A DNA stretch of 9,424 bases from CAZZCN01 sp964652975 (GTDB lineage Bacteria > Bacillota > Clostridia > Saccharofermentanales > UBA5734), in contig CAZZCN010000096.1 in the NCBI GenBank assembly GCA_964652975.1, forward strand, positions 1 to 9,424, given 5' to 3'. Positions 1 to 7,074 of the stretch are shown here, piece after piece (position 1 is the first letter of the stretch; each line of letters begins with the position of its first letter). Made by a program: the position numbers and the translations under genes. A model generated the notes under the pieces. It was not told the origin of the DNA and made no database searches. It saw only the letters and a program-made list of their open reading frames with translations.

Positions 1-1
1 T

Positions 2-547
2 CTACTCCTCACAAATTCTAAACATATAGTCTTTTAAATCACTTTTTATCAGAGGCATTTCCCTCGGCTCTGTTACATAGAATGTGGCGGGGGAACCCTC
101 TTCGTCTCTTACTGCTTCACCATGCGGTATGTTTTTGAGCATTGTAAAAAAGCTCACATCAGGATTGTTGTATGTGACTTTCAGGCAGACGAAGTCCTTT
201 GGTTCAATAGTCTTTTCGCTGATTTTCCTGGTGAACTCTTCATTGTCGCAGAGGGAAATCAACAGATACATCTGCTTTTCATTTTTGCCTCCCAGAAGGA
301 GGAATTCCTCATTGTCAGGATGGATGCCGAAGGCGCTGAATGTGGTGTTGTCAATGGCTACACTTACAAGTGAATGAGCACCATAGCTCTTGTCGCTGGT
401 ATATAGATATTCACCCTTGCCCTCGCCTTTTGCGACATCCGGTCTGTGGTTGCCCGGACTAAGTCTTATGATAAGCCCGCGTTTTTCCAGGTCCGCCATC
501 ACTTCCACGGTCATTTCCTGTGGAATCAAATCAATTATCTCACTCAT
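2..547 (-). CDS. Conserved-looking hypothetical protein, last gene of the sugar operon in this window
   Basis: I do not recognise a named family. The chosen start is the second of two adjacent ATG codons (MSEIIDLIPQ), 5 bases after a GAGGTGG ribosome binding site; an in-frame TTG at 571 would lack a site. This gives 181 residues ending at a TAG at the window edge, so the gene is complete. There is no signal peptide, membrane segment or cysteine-rich motif, so it is probably cytoplasmic. The composition looks mostly beta-stranded: a segment SYGAHSLVSVAIDN, then GIHPDNEEFLLLGG, then NNPDVSFFTMLKNIPHGE, with histidines and acidic residues spaced as in cupin-like folds. That fold guess is weak inference. 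It begins only 10 bases after the GH43 stop, so it is almost certainly co-translated with the glycosidase and probably acts in handling the same sugar, for example as an epimerase, isomerase-like or sensor protein. Its exact role is unknown. Confidence 0.7.
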   Translation of the reverse strand: MSEIIDLIPQEMTVEVMADLEKRGLIIRLSPGNHRPDVAKGEGKGEYLYTSDKSYGAHSLVSVAIDNTTFSAFGIHPDNEEFLLLGGKNEKQMYLLISLCDNEEFTRKISEKTIEPKDFVCLKVTYNNPDVSFFTMLKNIPHGEAVRDEEGSPATFYVTEPREMPLIKSDLKDYMFRICEE

Positions 548-552
548 CATTT

Positions 553-559
553 CCACCTC
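553..559 (-). promoter_or_regulatory. Ribosome binding site overlapping the GH43 stop codon
   Basis: On the minus strand the sequence is GAGGTGG, and its first two bases (GA) are also the last two of the GH43 TGA stop. It decides the downstream start (ATG at 547 or 550 rather than TTG at 571) and implies translational coupling. The same TGAGGTGGAAA junction occurs between the two permease genes. Confidence 0.75.
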
Positions 560-2057
560 ATTTCTCTGCAAAAACCATTATTTCGGAAAGTCCCAGCTCT
601 TTCTGGCTGTATCCGAGTTCATCTACGTAAATCTTGATTTCCTTTGTTTGTGTTCCGTTTGTCTCTACAATGGCCACCTCACCGTTAGTCATTGAAAGTT
701 TTACTTTTTCAACTGTTTTGCCATTGTCAAAAGAAATTTTTACACTTTTAAACTTTCTGTCCACCTTGGCGCTCTGGTAAATGTATATTGCCCTGACTTC
801 GTGCGTTTTGTCCCATGTCAGGCTGATCGATGTTCCCTTCAGGTCCTTGTCTGTCTTCCACTCATATTTTTCGAATTTGGGATAAATTCCAATCTCACCG
901 TCATTTAATGCAGAGGGGAGATATCCATTTGAAGATGCTGTTGCAGTGATTTTGGCTAGAGGTGCGATATTGATCAGTCTGCCTGCATCTGCTCCGCCTG
1001 GCAATGACTGCTGTGTAACAGTTGGACCATTTACATAGACTGTGCCATCTTTGCGAAATCCGATCCGGTCGATGTTCAAATACCTGTCGCCCCCGCCAAT
1101 GCTTGGAATGGTGTGCATATGGTATGCTGTAAAGAGCTCCTTGCCATCAGGTGATTTGAAAATGCTGTTGTTCCCCGCTCCCGAAAGCTCATCAGCTTCA
1201 GTAAAAAGTATCGGATTCTTTTCGTATTTTACAAAGGGTCCTGTCGGGCTGTCCGAAACAGCATATCCTATCGAGTACTCTTTTTTCGCGAAATAGTTTG
1301 CAGAGAAAAACAGATAGTACTTTCCGTTGTTCTTATGCATCCACGGCCCCTCGTTCCATAGCCACTCCGGTCCGCTTTGAAGTTCCCAGTCCTGTTCGGG
1401 GGAGATCAGCTTCTTAGGCTCGGATGTCAGTTTTGTCCAGTCATCTGAAATACTTGCAACATAAATATGGCTTTCGTGCCGTCCATCAACTATGTTTTCA
1501 GAGGAGTCTCTTGAAAAATACAGATAATATTTACCGTCGTCATCCTTGAAAAGATGGTTGTCAATGGCTGCGTATCCAAAGTCAAAAAGCGGTTTCCCAA
1601 GCTCATCCTTGTACGGTCCCGTGATTTTGTCCGAGACAGCCATGCCTATCCGTGGCGAATTGGTCGTTTTTTCTCTTGCACTGAAAAATAGGTAGTATTT
1701 ACTGTCTTTTTTGTATATTTCAGGACCCCAAAGCTCCCCTGCGGTCCACTTCACGCCACTGTCCTGAGCGAATATTGGTCCTTCGTTTTTCCATTTTTTA
1801 AAATCTGTAGTACTCCACAGGTTGAATGAAACCCCGCTGGATGTTGCGGTCATATAATATTTGTCGCCATCACGAAATACATATGGATCTCCGATGCCAG
1901 TAATTTCGGGTGTGTTGATATATGTCTCCGAATCAAGAAAGCTTTTCATGTCCAATGCCTTGTTCGACTCGGATTTTTTTAATAAAAACACGCTCAGACT
2001 TGCTATTGATAATATAAGAACGACACTTAAAACAATGTTTATAACTCTGAATTTCAT
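558..2057 (-). CDS. Glycoside hydrolase family 43 protein, membrane-anchored, with C-terminal galactose-binding-like domain
   Basis: Predicted five-bladed beta-propeller glycosidase, probably acting on alpha-L-arabinofuranosyl or beta-xylosyl linkages; GH43 specificity cannot be read from sequence alone. Residues 5-26 form a hydrophobic segment followed by lysines, with no lipobox cysteine and no obvious signal peptidase site, so the enzyme is probably tethered outside the membrane. The GH43 catalytic set is visible: base Asp57 in GIGDPYVFRDG, the GELWGPEIY segment around 107-115, Asp166 in GYAAIDNHLF as pKa modulator, and Glu236 in WNEGPWM as the acid. Blade repeats of the type GKYYLYFS recur at about 119, 175 and 245. 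The catalytic domain ends near 350. Residues about 362-499 (NIAPLAKITATASSNG onwards) look like an F5/8 type C or CBM32-like sandwich. At 499 residues this is normal for such a two-domain protein. The start has a GGAGG site 7 bases upstream and lies 14 bases after the permease stop, placing it in the transporter operon. Confidence 0.9.
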   Translation of the reverse strand: MKFRVINIVLSVVLILSIASLSVFLLKKSESNKALDMKSFLDSETYINTPEITGIGDPYVFRDGDKYYMTATSSGVSFNLWSTTDFKKWKNEGPIFAQDSGVKWTAGELWGPEIYKKDSKYYLFFSAREKTTNSPRIGMAVSDKITGPYKDELGKPLFDFGYAAIDNHLFKDDDGKYYLYFSRDSSENIVDGRHESHIYVASISDDWTKLTSEPKKLISPEQDWELQSGPEWLWNEGPWMHKNNGKYYLFFSANYFAKKEYSIGYAVSDSPTGPFVKYEKNPILFTEADELSGAGNNSIFKSPDGKELFTAYHMHTIPSIGGGDRYLNIDRIGFRKDGTVYVNGPTVTQQSLPGGADAGRLINIAPLAKITATASSNGYLPSALNDGEIGIYPKFEKYEWKTDKDLKGTSISLTWDKTHEVRAIYIYQSAKVDRKFKSVKISFDNGKTVEKVKLSMTNGEVAIVETNGTQTKEIKIYVDELGYSQKELGLSEIMVFAEK

Positions 2058-2071
2058 TACTTCGCCTCCGC

Positions 2072-2959
2072 TTATCCTTTTACACTGCCAACAACAATCC
2101 CTGATATGAAATATCTCTGCAACATCGGGTACAGGGCGATAATTGGTATGGTTGCTATAATTATTTGGGCACTTTTCAAGGTTTTGTCCGATAAATTTGC
2201 TAGTTCATCAAGGCTGCCGGTTGCACCCTGCGAAAAGTCCATTCCTATGATGATGGTCTGAAGATAGCTCTGCAGCGGGTATTGTTCGGGGCGGTTGGAA
2301 AAAATCAGACCGTCGAACCAGGAATTCCAGTGGCCCACCACCGTAAAAAGAACTATTGTTGCAATTGCAGGAATCGAGCAGGGGATGAATATCTGAAAAA
2401 GCGTTCTCCAATGGCCGCAACCGTCTATGTATGAGGCCTCTTCAAGCTCCGACGGAATCTGTCTGAAAAAATTCAACATGAGAATTATATTGAAAACAGG
2501 AACTGCACAAGGCAGCACAAGCGCCCATATCGACCCGATCAACCCCAGTTTGTAAACCACCTGGTAAAGCGGAATCAATCCACCAGAAAAAAGTGCTGTA
2601 AAGAATATAAACCATGCGTAAAAAGTCCTTGATCTGAAGTATCTGTTGCTTTTAGACAGCGGATATGACATGGTTAAAACAATAAAAATGTTGATTGCCC
2701 CACCGATTAGCACCCTTAGAGTCGAAATTCCGAAAGAATTCCAGAACTGCACTTTTTTGAGAAGAAACTTATATGCATTGAAAGTGAATTCTATAGGCAT
2801 GAAAGTCACTTTTCCGGCCGCGACTACCGTATTGGAACTTAAAGAAACCGCAAGTATGTGAATGAAGGGCAGCAGGCACATAATCCCTGCAATGCTTAAA
2901 ATTGCATAATTTGAGATTTTGAAAATTTTACTTGTATGATTCAAATCAAAACTTTTCAT
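2072..2959 (-). CDS. Carbohydrate ABC transporter permease, LplC/YtcP type
   Basis: One of two inner-membrane subunits of a CUT1-type sugar importer; it forms the channel together with the preceding gene product. The protein (295 residues from ATG 2959) shows about six membrane helices, the first at residues 17-40. The cytoplasmic EAA loop that docks the ATPase is clear at about 173-193 (EEASYIDGCGHWRTLFQIF, then IP). The end, RYFISGIVVGSVKG, is typical of the subfamily. The start follows GAGGTGG at 2963-2969, 3 bases upstream; an upstream in-frame TTG at 2971 would begin inside the previous stop and is rejected. It is separated from the other permease by 8 bases and from the GH43 gene by 14, so all are one transcript. 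The family works with a shared MsmX-like ATPase; none is encoded in this window. Confidence 0.93.
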   Translation of the reverse strand: MKSFDLNHTSKIFKISNYAILSIAGIMCLLPFIHILAVSLSSNTVVAAGKVTFMPIEFTFNAYKFLLKKVQFWNSFGISTLRVLIGGAINIFIVLTMSYPLSKSNRYFRSRTFYAWFIFFTALFSGGLIPLYQVVYKLGLIGSIWALVLPCAVPVFNIILMLNFFRQIPSELEEASYIDGCGHWRTLFQIFIPCSIPAIATIVLFTVVGHWNSWFDGLIFSNRPEQYPLQSYLQTIIIGMDFSQGATGSLDELANLSDKTLKSAQIIIATIPIIALYPMLQRYFISGIVVGSVKG

Positions 2960-2962
2960 TTT

Positions 2963-2969
2963 CCACCTC
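2963..2969 (-). promoter_or_regulatory. Ribosome binding site overlapping the stop codon of the upstream permease
   Basis: GAGGTGG on the minus strand, sharing two bases with the TGA stop of the LplB-like gene and placed 3 bases before ATG 2959. It selects the ATG over the in-frame TTG at 2971 and suggests termination-reinitiation coupling, which would keep the two permease subunits in equal amounts. Confidence 0.7.
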
Positions 2970-3897
2970 AAAAAACCCTGTAATCATATTTTTTGTATGC
3001 TATCAGATACGCTATTGATATCAAGATGAAGGAGACAACTGACTTGAGCAGTCCGATGGCTGTAGCGGGACCGAACAGCCCACCCAGGATTCCTGTCTTA
3101 TATACCATGGTGTCGATTATTTCTCCAACATCATAAACCGCCGGGTTCGATAAGTTATATATCTGGTCAAATCCTGCGTTTAAAATGTTACCAAGGCTGA
3201 GAACTGAAAGGAGAATCACAATCATGCTTATACCCGGCAGTGTGATATGTAATGTCTGCTTCATTCTGCTTGCTCCGTCAATAACCGCCGATTCGTATAG
3301 TGTCGGGTCTATCGAGGTAATTGCCGCCAGATACACAACCGTACCGAATCCAAAGCTTTTCCATGTCTCGGAAAGAATCATCGTAAGCTGAAACCATCTG
3401 GAGTCACCCAGGAAAAAAACCGGCTTGAATCCTATCATTGAAATGAATGAATTGAATATTCCTGTCTTAGGTGACAGGACGTCGATCATGATTCCTGCAA
3501 GAATCACCCACGAAATAAAATATGGAAAATATATCATAGTCTGAACCGAGCGTTTGAAAAATTTGTTTTTGACTTCATTTATCAATAATGCAACAAGCAC
3601 GGGAACTATGATACCCAGTATTATTTTACCTATCGCCATTGTCAGCGTGTTAATAAATACCTGCCTTGTCTGGGGCAGTGAAAACATAAACTCAAAATTG
3701 TCGAGGCCCACCCACTTCTGGTTGCCGAAAAGTCCCTTTGCAGGAATGAATTTCTGGAATGCAATGATTATTCCTGCCATTGGAAGATAGCTGAAAAGAA
3801 TAAGCAATACGACGCCTGGAAGCATCATAAGGTGCAGAGGCAGATTTCTTTTAAAGTAAGATTTTCTGTTTTTTGTTTTAGTCCCTCTAAAAGCCAT
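2968..3897 (-). CDS. Carbohydrate ABC transporter permease, LplB/YtcQ-operon type
   Basis: First of the two membrane subunits of the sugar importer. The 309-residue protein starts with a basic cytoplasmic tail (FRGTKTKNRKSYFKRN), then a first helix from about residue 22 and about five more. The EAA loop is at about 202-221 (ESAVIDGASRMKQTLHITLP), matching the ATPase-contact motif of binding-protein-dependent permeases. The ATG at 3897 is chosen because GAGGGTGA lies 8 bases upstream; an in-frame GTG at 3909 falls inside that site. Between this gene and the binding-protein gene is a 144-base gap, longer than any other in the operon. I see neither a convincing hairpin nor a good promoter there. 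A gap at this point is common in such operons, where the binding protein is made in excess. Substrate is not readable from the permease; GH43 linkage suggests arabinose- or xylose-containing oligosaccharides. Confidence 0.93.
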   Translation of the reverse strand: MAFRGTKTKNRKSYFKRNLPLHLMMLPGVVLLILFSYLPMAGIIIAFQKFIPAKGLFGNQKWVGLDNFEFMFSLPQTRQVFINTLTMAIGKIILGIIVPVLVALLINEVKNKFFKRSVQTMIYFPYFISWVILAGIMIDVLSPKTGIFNSFISMIGFKPVFFLGDSRWFQLTMILSETWKSFGFGTVVYLAAITSIDPTLYESAVIDGASRMKQTLHITLPGISMIVILLSVLSLGNILNAGFDQIYNLSNPAVYDVGEIIDTMVYKTGILGGLFGPATAIGLLKSVVSFILISIAYLIAYKKYDYRVF

Positions 3898-4041
3898 TAT
3901 GTTATTCACCCTCTTTGTTTTTTGGACGTTTTATCCGGTATTCACAGTAGACCTTCTAATAATTATGTATCAGGCTGGAATCTAATTTTTACATATTTTG
4001 AAAACTTGTTATAACGCACTTTACATGCTGCCCAACCATTG

Positions 4042-5667
4042 TCATTTCAAACTGGATTTCCAGGTATTTACCTCTTCTGTCATCTTATCTCCACCAAGTC
4101 TCTTCCACTCGGTTACATATTTTGCAAAACCCTGGTCAATATCTGATTTGCCAGTGATAATATTGATAAATGACTGATATGCCAGCTGTCCGAGAGGAAC
4201 TCCCTTTGATACCATCGTCTCTGTGGGCGACCCGTAAAAACCGTTCATAAAAAACAGATTCTTGTCTGCAGCAACCTTGTCCATGATCTTTCCTGCGGAA
4301 TCAGCAGAAGGTGAGAACATCAATCCCCAGTCCCAGCTGCTTTTGACCTTGTCAAAATACACTTTGGATGGTCCCTTCAAATCGCTTTCCTTGAGGCTGC
4401 CGGCGGTTACTTTGGCAATATCCCTGTATGCATTGATGTTAATCATCGGGTCATACGACCAAAGCGGCCCGATTCCCCAGATTGTGTCAACAACACCGCT
4501 TCCATATTCAGCATAATCTGAATTTTCGCCATATAATTTGTCGTAATAGAGGTTAAGCATTTTGATTATAGCCTCAGGATTCTTATAGTCCTTGCTTACA
4601 ACCAGTATGTTGCCAACTCCCATTTCCAGTTCGCCTTTTACCGGTGTCCCGTCGACGGTCGGTATCATATAGCATCCCCACTCCGCTTTCGGGTCACTGG
4701 CATGGTTCGGTTTCAGTGTAACCGACGGTTCCCAGTGTCCTCCAAAAACAAGACCGCATTTGCCATCAGCAACTATCTGTCTTGCCTTTTCGTCATCCTT
4801 CACGAAAAATTCCGAGTCGATGGAATTGCTCTTATACATGTCCCTGAGAATGGACAGCGGCTTCTTCATCTTGTCAGAGACACCACCGAAAGAAAGCGCG
4901 CCGTTTGAATTCAACCATGTGTCAGGATATGCTCCGAAAGCCCAGAAAAACCCTTCCAGCCTGTACCACAAGTCCTTGTCGACAACCGTTGCATATGTAT
5001 CCTTCTTGCCGTTTCCATCAGGATCGTTTTCGACAAACTTCTTCATTATATCGAGCAGCTCATCAGTTGTCTTAGGGACTTTCAACCCCAGTTTGCCAAG
5101 CCAGTCTTTCCTTAGCCACATATATTTGTAATTATCAAAAGATGCTATAACCTGGGGAATTCCATAAACTTTATTGCTATAGGATGCCGTCCGCATAACA
5201 TTCTCGTCTGCTGACTTCATTATTCTTTTCGTCAGGTCTGTAGCATATTGATCATACAAGGGACCCATTTCGTGTATTATCTCGGATTCCGCCAGCTGCT
5301 GAAAATCCGTTGTATTGACTCCGACAACATCCGGAACATCACCGGATGCAAGCGCGCTTCTCCACTTCTGGTCAAAATTCTGACCTGAAGCCACCCAGCG
5401 GTATTTTACTTCAATATTCAGCTCATCTTTGAAAAGCCTGATCCATCTGTTGTCATCAAGCGTCTCTCCCGTCAATCCTTTCAACTTGGACAATTCGCTT
5501 TCCAGGACCGGATTTGTGAGTTTTACCATTTCGATAGTAAGCGGTTGTTCGTACTTACCCGTAGCAGTCTGTGAATTTACAGCTGAATTGTCTGCAGGCT
5601 TCCCGCATGATACCAGCGACTGAATAATAAATATCACTGTTAAGGCAATTATGATTTTTCTTTTCAT
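4042..5667 (-). CDS. Extracellular solute-binding lipoprotein of the sugar ABC transporter (LplA-like)
   Basis: Captures the substrate outside the cell and delivers it to the two permeases. The N-terminus is a lipoprotein signal: MKRK, a hydrophobic stretch to about residue 18, and lipobox LVSC with the modified cysteine at residue 21 (ATG 5667). A polar linker rich in S, N, T and A follows, then an approximately 500-residue family 1 binding domain beginning near QPLTIEMVKL. At 541 residues it matches the long LplA/YtcQ subgroup rather than the roughly 420-residue typical sugar-binding proteins. Aromatic residues usual in sugar sites are frequent (for example YKYMWLRKDWLGK and FFWAFGAYPDTW). 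Start choice: AAAGGA lies 6 bases before ATG 5667; in-frame ATGs at 5682 and 5691 have no clear site and would add residues ahead of the signal. It is the first gene of the operon, behind the promoter at 5728-5756. Confidence 0.93.
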   Translation of the reverse strand: MKRKIIIALTVIFIIQSLVSCGKPADNSAVNSQTATGKYEQPLTIEMVKLTNPVLESELSKLKGLTGETLDDNRWIRLFKDELNIEVKYRWVASGQNFDQKWRSALASGDVPDVVGVNTTDFQQLAESEIIHEMGPLYDQYATDLTKRIMKSADENVMRTASYSNKVYGIPQVIASFDNYKYMWLRKDWLGKLGLKVPKTTDELLDIMKKFVENDPDGNGKKDTYATVVDKDLWYRLEGFFWAFGAYPDTWLNSNGALSFGGVSDKMKKPLSILRDMYKSNSIDSEFFVKDDEKARQIVADGKCGLVFGGHWEPSVTLKPNHASDPKAEWGCYMIPTVDGTPVKGELEMGVGNILVVSKDYKNPEAIIKMLNLYYDKLYGENSDYAEYGSGVVDTIWGIGPLWSYDPMININAYRDIAKVTAGSLKESDLKGPSKVYFDKVKSSWDWGLMFSPSADSAGKIMDKVAADKNLFFMNGFYGSPTETMVSKGVPLGQLAYQSFINIITGKSDIDQGFAKYVTEWKRLGGDKMTEEVNTWKSSLK

Positions 5668-5727
5668 ACTAATTCCTTTCATACCGATCATATATTATGA
5701 ATATTGCATTAATTATTTTGTAATGTC

Positions 5728-5756
5728 ATTTTATTACTATTTGGTTAATTTGTCAA
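5728..5756 (-). promoter_or_regulatory. SigA-type promoter of the sugar-transport operon
   Basis: On the minus strand a perfect TTGACA (5756-5751) and a TAAAAT (5733-5728, one change from TATAAT) are separated by exactly 17 bases. Transcription should begin near 5721, giving a leader of about 54 bases to the binding-protein ATG. Because the core elements are so close to consensus, control by repression or by strong catabolite signals is as plausible as activation. Confidence 0.75.
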
Positions 5757-5793
5757 CTATTATTTGATATTTTGATAATTTATATGCATATTG

Positions 5794-5808
5794 TACAATA
5801 CTATTGTT
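5794..5808. promoter_or_regulatory. Operator-like palindrome 1 upstream of the sugar operon
   Basis: TACAATACTATTGTT: the core ACAATA-C-TATTGT is a perfect 6+1+6 palindrome. Its near edge is 38 bases upstream of the -35 box. It shares 13 of 15 bases with the palindrome at 5826-5840, centre to centre 32 bp, about three helical turns. A regulator-binding role is inferred. Confidence 0.5.
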
Positions 5809-5825
5809 ATCAGTTCGGCTTTTGT

Positions 5826-5840
5826 AACAATATTATTGTT
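5826..5840. promoter_or_regulatory. Operator-like palindrome 2 upstream of the sugar operon
   Basis: AACAATATTATTGTT is a perfect 7+1+7 palindrome. It is the partner of 5794-5808 and would present the same face of the helix to a dimeric protein. The adjacent ArsR-like regulator is the natural candidate to bind it. AT-rich palindromes arise easily by chance, but two copies with the same half-sites are less expected. Confidence 0.5.
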
Positions 5841-5858
5841 TTAAAGCAATAAAAATAA

Positions 5859-5895
5859 ATCCACAATGCCTCTCTTTTAGTTAAGCACTGTGGAT
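5859..5895 (-). terminator. Probable intrinsic terminator of the regulator gene
   Basis: Read on the minus strand, ATCCACAGTGC pairs with GCATTGTGGAT (11 pairs including one G-U) around a 15-base loop, followed directly by TTATTTTTATT. The G-U pair exists only in the minus-strand RNA (the plus strand has an A-C mismatch), which supports this orientation. It lies about 116 bases after the regulator stop. In the rest of the 5692-6010 gap there is a weaker dyad, ATCCGC/GCGGAT at 5949-5973, without a T tract; I see no gene there. Confidence 0.6.
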
Positions 5896-6010
5896 ATAAA
5901 ATACTGCATGGCTGAATTGCGAAATAGTTGATATGATTGACTCCCTCTATCCGCTTTCACTGTCAAGGCGGATTTGATGCAGAGAATTCCTGCAGCAGAG
6001 TGTTAATTTG

Positions 6011-6943
6011 TCACTTTTTGAAGTCCATTTTGACACGAATATCTTGTTCGTAATCTCCGAAACCGTTGCCGAATATATTCATGCCCCTGATATTTTCAGT
6101 TCCGCTTTTTATTCCTATTTTTACTGAAACATATTCTTTGTCTTTTAGGTTCAAGTCGCCTACTGTTATATTTGATATTTTATCGTTGTCTATGTATGTG
6201 CCTAGTTGCGTCACCTTCCACATTTTGAGAATTCCGTGCTGGGTTGCTGCGTCAGGCCACCATTCGGGATTCAAACTGCCCCTTCTTCCACCGAAATCTC
6301 CCGGGCAGATCCATTTGCCTACATCAACCCCGTTAATCCACATTGTAATGTCGGAAGGCCAGTCGTTTTTGTAGTTCGGCGCTTCTGAACAGAGCTCTGC
6401 TGATATCTCAATGCTGTTCAACACGTTGTTCTTAATGTCGCTGTTGGGAAATCTGTATTCAAACCATCCGTCTGTAATCCATATTATCTGCGCGTTGATT
6501 CTTTCGGGAAGATAAAATATGCTTTCATCAAATTCAAGTGAGACAAATCCATCTCTAGTTGCAAATCCACAAGGTGCAGACACTTTACAGTCGGTATAGC
6601 TGCCAATCGGGATATTATACGATACAAAATTGTAATCCGATGCGGTTCTTATCGGATTCAAATCAATCGTCAGGCTTTTGCAAAGCTGCGTACACATTTT
6701 GGTCTGCCCGTGCAGCCCCGGCTGCTGTTCGCTCTTGATAAACCCCACATCCTCAAGCGCTTTGATGTTGAATCCCGCAGTTGAGTTTGGTATCTTGAGC
6801 TCCTGTGCTATTTCATTAATGCTCATGCTTTTTGCACTTAAAAGCCGGATTATGTTCACCTTGATTTCGGTATCAAGTGCTTTGCCGACTTTAACCAGCT
6901 GATCGATATCATTGATATTGAGTTTCTTTTCTGATGAATGCAT
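6011..6943 (-). CDS. ArsR-like winged-helix transcriptional regulator with large C-terminal (putative ligand-sensing) domain
   Basis: Residues about 10-90 form a winged helix-turn-helix of the ArsR type: LDTEIKVNIIRLLSAKSMS, then INEIAQELKIPNSTAGFNIK as helix-turn-helix (about 42-61), followed by a wing ending near TKMCTQLCKS. Typical ArsR proteins are about 100 residues; this one has 310. The additional 200 residues are rich in aromatic and glycine residues (Trp at 155, 160, 195, 202, 211, 228, 229, 242; segment ITMWINGVDVGKWICPGDFG) and look like a beta-rich, carbohydrate-binding-like sensor. Six cysteines occur (84, 88, 119, 125, 185, 213), but there is no recognisable ArsR metal site. The ATG at 6943 follows GAGGT by 6 bases. 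It is transcribed in the same direction as the sugar operon and sits immediately upstream of its control region, so it is the likely regulator, perhaps responding to the imported sugar. Ligand and sign of regulation are unknown. Confidence 0.8.
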   Translation of the reverse strand: MHSSEKKLNINDIDQLVKVGKALDTEIKVNIIRLLSAKSMSINEIAQELKIPNSTAGFNIKALEDVGFIKSEQQPGLHGQTKMCTQLCKSLTIDLNPIRTASDYNFVSYNIPIGSYTDCKVSAPCGFATRDGFVSLEFDESIFYLPERINAQIIWITDGWFEYRFPNSDIKNNVLNSIEISAELCSEAPNYKNDWPSDITMWINGVDVGKWICPGDFGGRRGSLNPEWWPDAATQHGILKMWKVTQLGTYIDNDKISNITVGDLNLKDKEYVSVKIGIKSGTENIRGMNIFGNGFGDYEQDIRVKMDFKK

Positions 6944-7028
6944 CCCTTTACCTCAATTCTCACATTAGTAGCAATGACCTATGAAATTGACTGAAATGAA
7001 CAACCGAATTTAGTGACTGATTATTTTC

Positions 7029-7057
7029 AGTTTAGATTTGTACAGTTTATTTGTCAA
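7029..7057 (-). promoter_or_regulatory. Promoter of the ArsR-like regulator gene
   Basis: Minus strand TTGACA (7057-7052), 17-base spacer, TAAACT (7034-7029, four of six consensus). The predicted start near 7022 leaves a leader of about 79 bases. A short dyad ACTGA-N6-TCAGT (7016-7031) overlaps the -10 and the start point and could be an autoregulatory site. It does not resemble the twin palindromes at 5794-5840. Confidence 0.55.
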
Positions 7058-7074
7058 TGGGAATTTCTTTGATC

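Noticed and set aside
3898..4041. Internal promoter or processing hairpin between the binding-protein and permease genes
   Set aside because: A TATAAC has only a poor TTGGGC at 16 bases, and I found no stable stem, so neither is supported.
4760..5131. 123-codon plus-strand reading frame inside the binding-protein gene
   Set aside because: It is an antisense shadow of a well-supported lipoprotein gene, with no ribosome site or recognisable protein features.
5949..5973. ATCCGC/GCGGAT hairpin after the regulator gene as its terminator, or the TTGACA inside it as a promoter
   Set aside because: No T tract follows the stem and no -10 lies at a suitable distance from that TTGACA; the hairpin at 5859-5895 is a better terminator.
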